From Anaerolineales bacterium (GTDB taxonomy: Bacteria > Chloroflexota > Anaerolineae > 4572-78 > J111): DNA of 64,000 nucleotides. Below, piece by piece: positions 52,726-61,220 of the stretch (the stretch's first letter is position 1; every line of letters starts with the position of its first letter). The notes beneath the pieces are model-generated. The model was not told the DNA's origin, ran no database searches, and worked only from the letters and a program-made list of their open reading frames with translations. The position numbers and the translations under genes were made by a program. Where the stretch lies: NCBI GenBank assembly GCA_020634935.1, contig JACKAT010000006.1, positions 102,507 through 166,506 on the forward strand. Reading direction: 5' to 3'.

Positions 52726-53027
52726 CCGATTCTTTTGGTTCGAAATTCGTTGCTACTCAGGTGTTGTAATAAGGAATGGATGTTTTTAAGGTTGAGGTCA
52801 TGGAAAAATAGGCGTCAATTTTTAAGAAATTTGATACGGCTAGTATACCACAAGACTACGCAAATTATGGAAATGTGTCAAAAACTCTTGCTGTTAAAAG
52901 ATCAATTTGTTATGCCCCAAATTGATCCGTCTAACTTCTCATAATTTACAGGTTATGTTATAATTTTATGTGAAGTATTTATGTCATTTTAATGCCAACA
53001 ATTTGTATAAGAAAGTGGGGGACGCTG

Positions 53028-54011
53028 ATGAGACCATACTCTGTCCGGTACTTAATAATTATTGCTACGTTGTTATGGTTAGTGGCCGGTGGCGCCACAG
53101 CTTTAGCTCAAGGGCCTGAAACCGTGATTATCACGACACCTTCGCAAGGGGAAACCGTAGCCGGTATTGTCGAGGTGACCGGAGTGGTTGATTTCCCGGA
53201 TTTTGTTAAATACGAGATGTTTCTCAAGACCGGCGACAACTTGATGTGGGGGGCAACGGTCTATGCGCCAGTGGTTAACGGCCTCCTGGCCAGACTGGAT
53301 ACCCGCACCGTACCGGATGGCAGTTACCAAATTGTGGTTCGAACCGTCCACGGCGACAGTAATTACAATGAGTATCTGGGGCCGATCTTTACGGTTCAAA
53401 ATGATCTAGGCGCGCCGCTGCCGCACGCCGAGGTCCAGCCCAGCCCGCTGTATACCCCTTATTCCGGTGCGCTGGCCCGGGTTCAAAATTGCAGCGGCCT
53501 TGATCTGGAATTTGACTATACCAGCCCGGATGGTTTCTGCAGCGCCGACGATTTGTGGATTATGGCCAAACCGCAAGACGCCACCCTCTGTACTACGGTC
53601 GATGTGCTGCTCATTCCCTGCGAATATCGCGGCACGGCTTGGGGGTCAGGTGAGGCCAAAGCCAGAACTTACAGCTTCCAGGCCGAACACGGCACCATTT
53701 ATGAGATTACCTACGCCGGCGGCGTCAATCTCTTTATCAACCCGGTCCCCGGCGATGAACGCGCCCCAACCGATACCGCCGGGTTAGATGTTAGTGATCC
53801 GGCTCGCGCTCAAGCCGTAACCGATGCCCGGGCCGCCGCCGGACTGCCGCAAGCTCAAGGGGCGGCCTCAACCGCCGAGTCGGTGCTGCCGGTTTCCGGG
53901 CGAGCCGCTGTTACCGCCGGACTGCCGGTGATCCTGGCCGCCGGTGGCCTGATTATGCTGATGGTCATTGGGGGGGTCGTGGCCATTCGCCGAGGAAAGT
54001 TGAACGCCTAA
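53028..54011 (+). CDS. Secreted Ig-like protein with LPVSG-type C-terminal anchor
   Basis: A 327-residue exported protein. A signal peptide (about 1-28, ending TALAQ) is followed by a beta-rich Ig-like domain (about 30-120: VIITTPSQGETVAGIVEVTG) and a cysteine-containing second domain (about 150-250). An Ala-rich linker follows. The C-terminus has LPVSG at 287-291, then a hydrophobic segment (about 297-318) and RRGK, the layout of a sortase signal or a simple membrane anchor. The ATG at 53028 has GGGGGA six bases upstream. No sortase gene is in the window. A perfect terminator follows. Confidence 0.82.
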   Translation: MRPYSVRYLIIIATLLWLVAGGATALAQGPETVIITTPSQGETVAGIVEVTGVVDFPDFVKYEMFLKTGDNLMWGATVYAPVVNGLLARLDTRTVPDGSYQIVVRTVHGDSNYNEYLGPIFTVQNDLGAPLPHAEVQPSPLYTPYSGALARVQNCSGLDLEFDYTSPDGFCSADDLWIMAKPQDATLCTTVDVLLIPCEYRGTAWGSGEAKARTYSFQAEHGTIYEITYAGGVNLFINPVPGDERAPTDTAGLDVSDPARAQAVTDARAAAGLPQAQGAASTAESVLPVSGRAAVTAGLPVILAAGGLIMLMVIGGVVAIRRGKLNA

Positions 54012-54033
54012 TTTAGCCATCTAGGGCTACATA

Positions 54034-54072
54034 CAAAAACCCCCGCCGCTTCACGCGGCGGGGGTTTTTTAG
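54034..54072. terminator. Perfect intrinsic terminator, possibly bidirectional
   Basis: AAAAACCCCCGCCGC and GCGGCGGGGGTTTTTT form a 15-bp stem with a five-base loop and T-run. It ends the secreted protein gene and could also serve the minus-strand hflX unit. Confidence 0.95.
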
Positions 54073-54147
54073 TTATTTAGCAGCGCGGGCGCGTCAAACG
54101 CCCATCTCCATAAGCCTTCTCCGTTCTACGTTCTACCCACGGCGACG

Positions 54148-54327
54148 CTACAATGTATCGGAAAAGAGAATGCCTCCCAAGCCGATGATAACGCCTAAGT
54201 GCAGCAGCCACTGCCCGACTACCAGAAACGATAAAAACGGAACGAATTGTGCAATAAAACTAATAATCACCAGGATTAGACCGATGATCACCGGTAAGCC
54301 TTTAATAAGCGCCAGTTTGTCAAGCAT
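54148..54327 (-). CDS. 59-residue small membrane protein downstream of hflX
   Basis: A short gene: ATG at 54327, TAG at 54148-54150, 59 residues. AGGAG lies 8 bases before the ATG. The product starts MLDKLALIKGLPVIIGLILV and has two hydrophobic segments (about 11-33 and 36-55) with no charged residues between them. It begins 28 bases after the hflX stop on the same strand and lies before the terminator at 54034, so it is probably co-transcribed with hflX. The family was not recognised. Confidence 0.65.
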   Translation of the reverse strand: MLDKLALIKGLPVIIGLILVIISFIAQFVPFLSFLVVGQWLLHLGVIIGLGGILFSDTL

Positions 54328-54355
54328 TTCTGCAGCTCCTTGGGCGTTGCTAGGG

Positions 54356-55687
54356 TTACAAATGAACCGTCTCTAACAGAAAAGGTTCAACCAGGGCAAG
54401 TAGATGTTTGGGGATATGAACCGTTAAGCGCGTTCCTTCCGGCTCGTGGGCTTCGGTTTCGATTATAGCTTGATCATACAGCACCGATACCAGGTCGCCC
54501 CGGCTGTAAGGAATCAGCAGCGTCACCGTTTTACGATGACTCTCTAACACTCCTTCAATCCTATTGAGCAAATCATCCAATCCATAACCGGTTACGGCGC
54601 TAATGGCGATGCTATTAGGGTATTCGGCTAACTGTTCAGTGACCTGCTCCGGATCGGCCAGCCGGTCAACCTTATTCAATGCGACCAGTTGAGGCACTTT
54701 GCCAGCGCCTAAGTCGGCCAGGGTTTGGTCAACCACGGCGGACTGCTCTTCGGCGTTGGGATGGGTGATATCGACCACGTGCAAAATCAAATCCGATTCG
54801 ACAATTTCCTCCAGCGTAGCCCGAAACGCCGCCACCAGATTGGTAGGCAGCTTTTGAATAAAACCGACCGTGTCGCTAAACAGGACATTATTTTTGCTGG
54901 GTAAGGTTACTTGCCGGGTGGTCGGGTCGAGCGTGGCGAACAACTGGTTGGCCGCTAGAACATCGGCCTGGGCCAGTTTGTTGAGCAGCGTGCTTTTGCC
55001 GGCGTTGGTGTAGCCGACAATGGCCACCACTGGAATACCCGACCGTTTCCGCTGCAACCGATGCCGGGCCCGGTGGGCGCGAACCTTTTCTAATTCACCT
55101 TTAAGATGGGCTATGCGGTGGTTGATTTCCCGGCGGTCAACTTCAAGCTGCGTTTCACCTGGCCCCCGGACGCCAACCCCACCGGTGGTCCCGCCGGCTC
55201 GCCCCCCGGCCTGTCGAGCCAGGTGGGTCCACATGCGGGTCAAACGCGGCAAGCGATATTCATATTGGGCCAGTTCAACCTGTAGTTGGCCCTCGCGGGT
55301 GTGGGCGTGGCGAGCGAAAATATCTAAAATGAGGGCAGTTCGGTCTAACACTTTCACTTGCAGCCGTTTTTCAAGTTCGCGTTGCTGGCGGGGGCTGAGT
55401 TCATCGTCAAATAGAAAAACATCTATCCCCAGTTCATCCCGGTAAGCGATTAACTCGTCAATCTTGCCCGTACCGATTAAGGTGCCGGGGTTGATACTAT
55501 CGAGGCGTTGATAGGTGCCGCCCTCAACTGCCAAGCCGGCTGTATCGGCCAGCGCGGCCAGCTCTTCGAGCGAGTCTTCGATGTCGAATGTGCCGTGTTC
55601 TTTGGCCGGCCGTTTTAACTCGGCGCCAACGATAAACGCGTGCTCAACGGGCGACTTGGTGGAAATTAATTGATTTTGTTTGGAAAT
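54356..55687 (-). CDS. hflX: GTPase HflX, apparent ATT initiation codon
   Basis: A 443-residue ribosome-associated GTPase that splits stalled or hibernating ribosomes. An HflX N-terminal domain (IGTGKIDELIAYRDELGID) and the glycine-rich linker GGRAGGTTGGVGVRGPGETQLE are followed by the G domain: G1 GYTNAGKST, G3 DTVGFIQKLP, G4 NKVD. A short C-terminal domain ends the protein. The conserved N-terminal residues AFIVGAELKR...EDSLEELAALADTAGLAVEGG lie upstream of the first ordinary start (TTG 55534). The open frame back to its preceding stop contains no ATG, GTG or TTG. GAGGAG at 55700-55695 is exactly 7 bases before ATT at 55687, so ATT is the best start. Confidence 0.93.
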   Translation of the reverse strand: MSKQNQLISTKSPVEHAFIVGAELKRPAKEHGTFDIEDSLEELAALADTAGLAVEGGTYQRLDSINPGTLIGTGKIDELIAYRDELGIDVFLFDDELSPRQQRELEKRLQVKVLDRTALILDIFARHAHTREGQLQVELAQYEYRLPRLTRMWTHLARQAGGRAGGTTGGVGVRGPGETQLEVDRREINHRIAHLKGELEKVRAHRARHRLQRKRSGIPVVAIVGYTNAGKSTLLNKLAQADVLAANQLFATLDPTTRQVTLPSKNNVLFSDTVGFIQKLPTNLVAAFRATLEEIVESDLILHVVDITHPNAEEQSAVVDQTLADLGAGKVPQLVALNKVDRLADPEQVTEQLAEYPNSIAISAVTGYGLDDLLNRIEGVLESHRKTVTLLIPYSRGDLVSVLYDQAIIETEAHEPEGTRLTVHIPKHLLALVEPFLLETVHL

Positions 55688-55837
55688 AGAGTATCTCCTC
55701 TCTATAGGTAAATTCGGTTACTGTCATGATACACGCAATAAATCAGAAGAGCAATACCCTTTTGGTCACTTCTTTTACCCCACACGGCCACTTTTCCCCG
55801 GAATTACTGAAAAATCAACCGGGTGGGACTAACCGGA

Positions 55838-55920
55838 AGTAAGAAGTAAGGAGTAAGGAGTAGGGAGTAGGAAGTAAGCCGTTTTGTCTCCTTAATCCTG
55901 ACTTCTTACTCCTTGTTTAA
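55838..55920. repeat. GTAAGGAGTAGGGAGTAGG inverted run
   Basis: AAGTAAGGAGTAAGGAGTAGG (from 55843) is complemented by GACTTCTTACTCCTTG (55900-55916). It lies at the 3' end of birA, between it and hflX. Confidence 0.6.
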
Positions 55921-55925
55921 TAACG

Positions 55926-56759
55926 TCAGGAGATTCGTTTCAGCGTTACATCCCCGGCCAAAACCGTCTGGATTGAGCCGTCGGCTTGTTGAACACGGAG
56001 CGCGCCGTTGGCATCGACGCCGACCATAACGCCTTCCCAGCGCTCATCGGACGACACGTTGGTAACCACCACCGGCTGGCCCAACCCCATCAGCCGGGCT
56101 TGCCATTCCTGCTGGGGCGACACGCCCTGTTGGAGCGTTTGGTAGCGGCGCTCGACGCGCTCCAGGCAGCGCTGTAACAGCGGCAGCCGGAGTTCACCGG
56201 TATCGCGCGCCAGCAGCATCGACAGGCTGGCGGCGGTTTGGGCCAGCGACAGGCCGCTGTCGGGTTGAGGCTCGGTTTGCCGGCTGAAATCGACATTGAC
56301 ATTTAGCCCCAGGCCCACCACCACCCAACTGAGCCGGTCGCCCTCCAGTTCAAACTCGGTCAGAATGCCGCATAACTTCTGGCCGTTGTCGGCCATTAGA
56401 TCGTTGGGCCATTTGAGTTTAATGGTCAAGCCGGTCAGTTCCTCAATCGATTCGGCCAGGGCCAAGGCGCAGAGCATCGTCAAGCGTTGGGTCTGGATCG
56501 GCTGTAAAAAAGCGCCCGGCCTGAACAGCAGCGAAAATAATAGACTGGAACCGGCCGGCGCGTTCCAACTGCGCTTGAGCCGGCCCCGCCCTACCAACTG
56601 CTCATCGGCAACGTAAAGCAGCCCCTCCGGCGCGCCGGATCGCGCCAGTTGTTTGAGTTCGGTATTGGTTGAGCCGGTCTGTTCCAGATAAACCACCGAC
56701 TGGCCGAAGGTATGGGTTTTGAGATGATGACGAATAGCATCGCCCGACAGCTTAATCAT
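55926..56759 (-). CDS. birA: Biotin--[acetyl-CoA-carboxylase] ligase
   Basis: A 277-residue biotin protein ligase without the N-terminal helix-turn-helix, so it is an enzyme but not a repressor. The biotinyl-adenylate loop GRGR is at about 57-60, but the usual GRGRxGRxW reads GRGRLKRSW (Gly to Lys). KWPNDL is at 116-121, and the catalytic Lys lies near 128 in GQKLCGIL. A C-terminal SH3-like domain is present. The ATG at 56759 has CAGGAG nine bases upstream. It is divergent from the K+ channel gene, with a promoter at 56785-56814. Confidence 0.93.
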   Translation of the reverse strand: MIKLSGDAIRHHLKTHTFGQSVVYLEQTGSTNTELKQLARSGAPEGLLYVADEQLVGRGRLKRSWNAPAGSSLLFSLLFRPGAFLQPIQTQRLTMLCALALAESIEELTGLTIKLKWPNDLMADNGQKLCGILTEFELEGDRLSWVVVGLGLNVNVDFSRQTEPQPDSGLSLAQTAASLSMLLARDTGELRLPLLQRCLERVERRYQTLQQGVSPQQEWQARLMGLGQPVVVTNVSSDERWEGVMVGVDANGALRVQQADGSIQTVLAGDVTLKRIS

Positions 56760-56784
56760 TTGCACCGACTCCTGAATTTAGGGT

Positions 56785-56814
56785 ATAGTACGTTTGCAGA
56801 TGACCTATTGGCAA
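56785..56814 (-). promoter_or_regulatory. Promoter for birA
   Basis: On the minus strand TTGCCA (56814-56809), an 18-base spacer and TACTAT (56790-56785), 25 bases before the ATG. The divergent channel gene begins 17 bases beyond, so the two promoters overlap or the channel uses another start. Confidence 0.55.
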
Positions 56815-56830
56815 ATTTTGATGAGGCGAG

Positions 56831-58579
56831 ATGATCAACAAACTTAAACCTGCGCCAATTAAATTTTCCGCTTTGCCGGAGCGCCTGATCGGCCCCTTCC
56901 GGCTGCCCTGGGTGGTGAGCAGTGTGCTGGTGGGGGTGGTGTTGTATGCGGTGTTGATCCTGATTGTGGACCGGCAGGGCCGGCTCGATGACTTTTTTTC
57001 AAGCGGCGAGTGGTGGTATTACAGCCTGCTCTCGCCGGCTATGACCACGTACCTGTTGATCATTCGCCTGCTGGCACGGCGGCAGTTGGTCAACACGGTC
57101 GAGCGATTTCGCCCCTTAATGCCGTCGGCCACCACCTACGAGCGCTTGGTGACGGATGTTCAAATCCTTAAACCTTACCGGGAGTGGCTGGCGTTTGGCC
57201 TGAGCGCCATTTTCGGCTGGTTGGTGGTTCGCCCCTGGGAGCGCGAGCTGTCTGAGGTGATTCTCTATAATTTTATCAGCTTCGGCTTGATGTTCGGGCT
57301 GCTGGGCTGGACTATTTACAGCAGCCTGGTCACCACCCGGTTTCTGGCTAAACTCCAAGATCAGGTCCGGCAGTTAAACATTCTGGGGGCCACGCACATT
57401 CCCTCGATAGCCGGCTGGGGCGGCGCGACCACCTCGTTTTTTTTGGGGGGCATCGCTCTGGTGGCGGTGTTTATTCCCTTTGAGGATTTTTTTACCCCGG
57501 AAGTGATGATTGTCAACGGGATTGTGCTGCTGACCGTCGCCCTCATCTTTTTAAGAACGGGCGCGTCGACCGAATTTATGGGCCAGTTCCGCATCTTGCG
57601 GGCGATTATTTTGTTTGCGGTGGCGCTGCTCTTTGGTACGCTGGGCTATCATCGCCTGGAGGGCTGGCCGCTGATGGATGGCCTGTATATGACGGTTATC
57701 ACCATGACCACCATCGGCTACGGCGAGATTGGTCCCCTGAGCCAAATCGGCCGCATTTTTACGATGTTTTTGGGGCTGGCCTCGGTAGGTATTGGCGGTT
57801 ACGCCATCTCCACTATTGCCGCCTTTATGATGGAAGGCGATTTCCAACGCATTTTTAAAGGAAGCAGAATGGATAAACAGATTGCCGAATTAAAAGACCA
57901 TATTATCTTGTGCGGCATTGGCCGGGTGGGCATGCAGATTGCCGCCGAACTGTACCGGTCGCAAGCCTCGTTTGTGGTGGTTGATCAAAATCATGAGGAG
58001 TTGGAACGGCTGAGACGATTGGGCGATGTGCTGTATGTGCGAGGCGATGCCGCCCGTGACGAAACTTTACGTCTGGCGGGCATCGAGCGGGCCAAGGGGC
58101 TGATTGTGGCGCTGAGCGATGACAAAGAAAACTCGTTTGTGGTCCTGAGCGGGCGATCGCTTAACCCCAATCTGCGGATTGTGGCCCGGCTGGTTGAGGA
58201 GCAAAACGCCGAAAAGCTGCGCCGGGTGGGGGCCGATGAGGTGGTATCGCCCAATGCGATTGGCGGGGTGCGGATGGCCTCGATGATGGTTCGTCCGGCG
58301 GTCATCCAATTTTTTGATGAGGTGCTCAACGTTTCGGGCCAAAGGCTGGGGCTGGAGGAAGTGCAAATTACGGCGCACTCCACTTTGAACGGCCAAACGT
58401 TACGCGAGGCCGCCATTGGCCGCGAGGTGGGGCTGTTGGTGGTGGCGATCCGGTCGCACGATGGTATATATCAATTCAATCCCAGCGCCCAAACTCAATT
58501 GGCTGCCGGCGATATTTTGATTGTCATCGGCACGCCGGAGCAGCTGGCTTTACTGCGGCAAATTAATTCCAGAGAGTGA
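56831..58579 (+). CDS. Potassium channel with TrkA-N/TrkA-C (RCK) domains
   Basis: A 582-residue ion channel. An N-terminal membrane domain of about six segments (up to about 270) precedes the pore, which has selectivity filter TTIGYGE at about 292-298 between two membrane segments. A cytoplasmic RCK domain with Rossmann motif CGIGRVGMQIAAEL (about 358-371) and a TrkA-C domain follow (about 495-580). It conducts K+ under nucleotide or ligand control. The extra N-terminal segments exceed the two-segment MthK type. GAGGCGAG precedes the ATG. Confidence 0.9.
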   Translation: MINKLKPAPIKFSALPERLIGPFRLPWVVSSVLVGVVLYAVLILIVDRQGRLDDFFSSGEWWYYSLLSPAMTTYLLIIRLLARRQLVNTVERFRPLMPSATTYERLVTDVQILKPYREWLAFGLSAIFGWLVVRPWERELSEVILYNFISFGLMFGLLGWTIYSSLVTTRFLAKLQDQVRQLNILGATHIPSIAGWGGATTSFFLGGIALVAVFIPFEDFFTPEVMIVNGIVLLTVALIFLRTGASTEFMGQFRILRAIILFAVALLFGTLGYHRLEGWPLMDGLYMTVITMTTIGYGEIGPLSQIGRIFTMFLGLASVGIGGYAISTIAAFMMEGDFQRIFKGSRMDKQIAELKDHIILCGIGRVGMQIAAELYRSQASFVVVDQNHEELERLRRLGDVLYVRGDAARDETLRLAGIERAKGLIVALSDDKENSFVVLSGRSLNPNLRIVARLVEEQNAEKLRRVGADEVVSPNAIGGVRMASMMVRPAVIQFFDEVLNVSGQRLGLEEVQITAHSTLNGQTLREAAIGREVGLLVVAIRSHDGIYQFNPSAQTQLAAGDILIVIGTPEQLALLRQINSRE

Positions 58580-58785
58580 GACAGAACCTCGGTACAGCAA
58601 CGACAATGAAAATGGTTTGGAGCGACAAAGCTGGCTTTGTCATTCAGGGGTAGGTCAAAGTAAACTTTGACGCTCCATGCCGTTATTTTCAAGGAAGTTG
58701 AACAGTCCTTAACAGGACGACAGCGAGAATGAAAATTCCGTAGGACAAACTTAAGTTTGTCCTACGGAATTTTCAGAGGAGTAAT
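58580..58785. repeat. Mosaic palindrome element family C, copy 3
   Basis: CAGAACCTCGGTACAGCAACG, GGAGCGACAAAGCTGGC, GTCAAAGTAAACTTTGACGC, GAACAGTCCTTAACAGGACGAC, then a perfect 44-bp palindrome (58731-58774, half GAAAATTCCGTAGGACAAAC plus TT). CAGAGGAG ends it, but here no plus-strand gene follows. Confidence 0.85.
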
Positions 58786-58786
58786 C

Positions 58787-59164
58787 TTAATTATCGGCAT
58801 TTTCTGACGGGTGAAGCCGTTTGGCCAGCAGACGAAGTTGGCCGGGGCTGACCGGTTTGAGCAGCACTAAAGTGGCTTTGTCGCGCAGGGTATCGCCTAA
58901 GCGGGCATCGGCGGTGGCGATAATGACGTGAGTTTGGGCGAACTGCGGCTCGGTTAAAATGTAGTCCAGAATTTTTTGGCCGGACACGCCCGGAATATGC
59001 AGATCTAAGACTACAATGGCCGGCGCCACTTCGGCTAACCGGGCCAGAGCCGCCTGGCCGTCGTAAATGATTTCCGGTTCAAATTTGGCGGTTTGCAGCG
59101 CGATGGAGAAGATGGTGGCCAGGTCATCTTCATCTTCGATAATCAACGCTAACGGGTTGGTCAT
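58787..59164 (-). CDS. Stand-alone response regulator receiver
   Basis: A 125-residue receiver with EDEDD pocket (10-14), phospho-acceptor Asp54 (VLDLHIPG), Thr/Ala in IATADA and Lys in LLKPVS. No output domain. Its start overlaps the stop of the kinase by four bases. It is clearly similar to the receiver at 40794-41189. Confidence 0.95.
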   Translation of the reverse strand: MTNPLALIIEDEDDLATIFSIALQTAKFEPEIIYDGQAALARLAEVAPAIVVLDLHIPGVSGQKILDYILTEPQFAQTHVIIATADARLGDTLRDKATLVLLKPVSPGQLRLLAKRLHPSENADN

Positions 59165-60507
59165 CTCTCTCTCTCCTGGACTGGTAATAGGGGAAGTATA
59201 ACGGTAAAGGTGCTGCCTTGTCCAATTTCACTGTCCAGGAGAATTTGCCCGCCCATTTGGGTGACTAATTGGTTGACAATGGACAACCCCAACCCGGCGC
59301 CCCTATTCTGGCGGGTTTCGCTGCCGTCAATTTGCCGAAACGGCTCGAAAATGTAGATTTGGGCCTCAGGCGGAATACCTGGCCCGCTGTCTGAAACGCG
59401 CATGGCCCATTGGTCCGGCGCGGGTTGAAACAATTCAACCTCAACCTGGCCGGACGGGGTAAATTTGATGGCGTTGCCGGTTAAATTGACCAGGATTTGT
59501 TGCAGCCGTTTTTCATCGCCGTAGATTTTGGACGGCATATTGTTAGCTATGGTGAAAGTCAGTTTCAAGCCCTTGGCCTCAGCCGGCACGCGCGTTTGGG
59601 TATCGACCGCCTTGAGCCATCGTTTCGTTTTAAACAGCTCGTTGTTGAGGGTTATTTCGCCGGATTCGTAGCGAGATTGATCGAGCAGGTCGTTGACCAT
59701 ATTGGTCAAATAGTTGGTGCTGTTGATAATTTTGCGGGTAATTTTCTGCTGCTGGTTAGACAACGCCCCAAAAATGCCGTCGTATAGGTACTCGCTGTAG
59801 CCTAAAATGGTCCCCAGCGGCGTGCGCAGTTCATGGCTGACTTTGGCTAGCAGCTCGCTTTTGAGGCGGCTGGCTTCGACGGCCTGGTCTCGAGCCGCCG
59901 CCAACTCTTCCTGGGCTTGTCGGCGTTCCAGAATCTCCGCTTCAAGAATTTGGTTTGTTCGGGCCAACTCGCGCGTGGTTTGCAGGATGGCGTTGGTCAT
60001 ACCCACATAGAGCGAATACCCCAAAGCCATTGATCCCAGCATCGTTTCGTCCTGTTCGCGCAGAATACGAAAGCCAAACAGCATGGCGCCAATTTGTTCG
60101 TCACCCTGTTGCAGCGGGGATGATAAAATAGCCACCGGATTATCTTTGGTGATCCAGCGCACCAGCGCACAAGGCGACTCTGCCCACGGCCCTTTAAACC
60201 ACTGGATACCCTTGGTGTGGAGGGCCTGCCCAACAAAGTCGTTGGTGATGGGCAATAGGAGATCGTCAGGTTCTTGAAAGGCACCCCGTTCTAGCCGCCC
60301 CACAATCTTAAAGCTGTTGGCGGCCGGGCGCAATATAACGCACATACATTTGGCCGGGACAACCCAGCGCGAGTTATCGCAGACACACGCCCAGAAATGA
60401 TCCAGACAGTTTTGATTAGAAAAGTTCTGGACGGCTTCGTGCAGAAAGCCCAGATTGAGCCAAATATCTGAGGTAGCGGCGGACGCCGGTTGTTGGAAGG
60501 TATTCAT
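59161..60507 (-). CDS. Cytoplasmic sensor histidine kinase with GAF-like input
   Basis: A 448-residue kinase. The N-terminal region (about 15-175) resembles a GAF sensor, followed by a coiled coil. HisKA has phospho-acceptor His near 225 (SHELRTPLGTILGYSEYLYD), and HATPase has N box NLTGNAIKFT, DSGPGIP and GAGLGLSIV. No membrane segment. The ATG at 60507 has AAGAGGTGG about 5 bases upstream; a longer open frame upstream is made of repeat DNA. It is coupled to the receiver gene. The catalytic half is close to the kinase at 38899-40797, but the sensor differs. Confidence 0.93.
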   Translation of the reverse strand: MNTFQQPASAATSDIWLNLGFLHEAVQNFSNQNCLDHFWACVCDNSRWVVPAKCMCVILRPAANSFKIVGRLERGAFQEPDDLLLPITNDFVGQALHTKGIQWFKGPWAESPCALVRWITKDNPVAILSSPLQQGDEQIGAMLFGFRILREQDETMLGSMALGYSLYVGMTNAILQTTRELARTNQILEAEILERRQAQEELAAARDQAVEASRLKSELLAKVSHELRTPLGTILGYSEYLYDGIFGALSNQQQKITRKIINSTNYLTNMVNDLLDQSRYESGEITLNNELFKTKRWLKAVDTQTRVPAEAKGLKLTFTIANNMPSKIYGDEKRLQQILVNLTGNAIKFTPSGQVEVELFQPAPDQWAMRVSDSGPGIPPEAQIYIFEPFRQIDGSETRQNRGAGLGLSIVNQLVTQMGGQILLDSEIGQGSTFTVILPLLPVQERER

Positions 60508-60527
60508 AAACCACCTCTTAGCAATTG

Positions 60528-60690
60528 CTGGGAGTAGGAAGTAAGGAATGGGGAGTCCAACAGTCTCGGTTGAGACGACAGCGAGAATGAAAACGCTGTT
60601 GTAGGACAAACTTAAGTTTGTCCTACAGCCTCTATTTACAGAGGAGTAGGGTTTTTTTCCTTAATCCCTACTCCCTACTCCCTGATAGGA
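60528..60690. repeat. GGAGTAGG runs with family-C palindrome copy 4
   Basis: GGGAGTAGGAAGTAAGGAATGG (60529-60550) is followed by CGACAGCGAGAATGAAAACG and the 26-bp palindrome at 60601-60626. TTACAGAGGAGTAGGG, a T-run and CCCTACTCCCTACTCC (60667-60682) follow. GGAGTAGGG / CCCTACTCC form a hairpin around the T-run. It mixes two repeat families. Confidence 0.75.
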
Positions 60691-60730
60691 TACCCAGTGG
60701 CAACTTGAATTATAGGTTATAAACGTACAA

Positions 60731-61219
60731 TTACTCTACCGGCAGCGGTTTTACATCGAACCAGGTGTTTAGAAAGTTGGTAAAAGACGCGATCATGGCC
60801 ACTTCCAGGATTTCTTCATCGGTGATGCCCTGGTCGCGTAATCGGTTAAACTCGGCCGTGGTGACCTCTTGGGGTGATTTGGCCGTTTTGACCGCAAATT
60901 TCAGCAGTTCCCGTTGCGCCGGAGGGATTTGGGCCTCGTCCGGGTTGATGATGCAGCGCTCGATGGTTTCCTTCGGAACGCCCAGTTTTTCTAAGGCCGC
61001 GGTATGCAGCCGCGAGCAAACATTACAGTTATTTTTTTCCGAGATGGCCATCGCGATGAGTTGTTTGATGGTGGGCGGCAGTTTACCTTGGGCAAAGAAG
61101 GCTTCAGCGACCCGGCTGATAACCTGGGTAATGTCAGGCCGAATTGCTTCGGTTAGCTGCCAATTGGCTTCTGACTCTAAACCAAAGAGAACGGAAAAAT
61201 CATAGCCGTTGGTGATCAT
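60731..61219 (-). CDS. AhpD-like carboxymuconolactone decarboxylase family protein
   Basis: A 162-residue CMD-fold protein. The peroxidase-type CxxC is at Cys65 and Cys68, with His72 three residues on (NNCNVCSRLH), as in AhpD. The C-terminus EEILEVAMIASFTNFLNTWF is typical of CMD proteins. A thiol-dependent antioxidant role is likely. The ATG at 61219 has AAGGAG six bases upstream and starts one base after the stop of the upstream paralogue, so the two are tightly coupled. Confidence 0.88.
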   Translation of the reverse strand: MITNGYDFSVLFGLESEANWQLTEAIRPDITQVISRVAEAFFAQGKLPPTIKQLIAMAISEKNNCNVCSRLHTAALEKLGVPKETIERCIINPDEAQIPPAQRELLKFAVKTAKSPQEVTTAEFNRLRDQGITDEEILEVAMIASFTNFLNTWFDVKPLPVE

Positions 61220-61220
61220 G

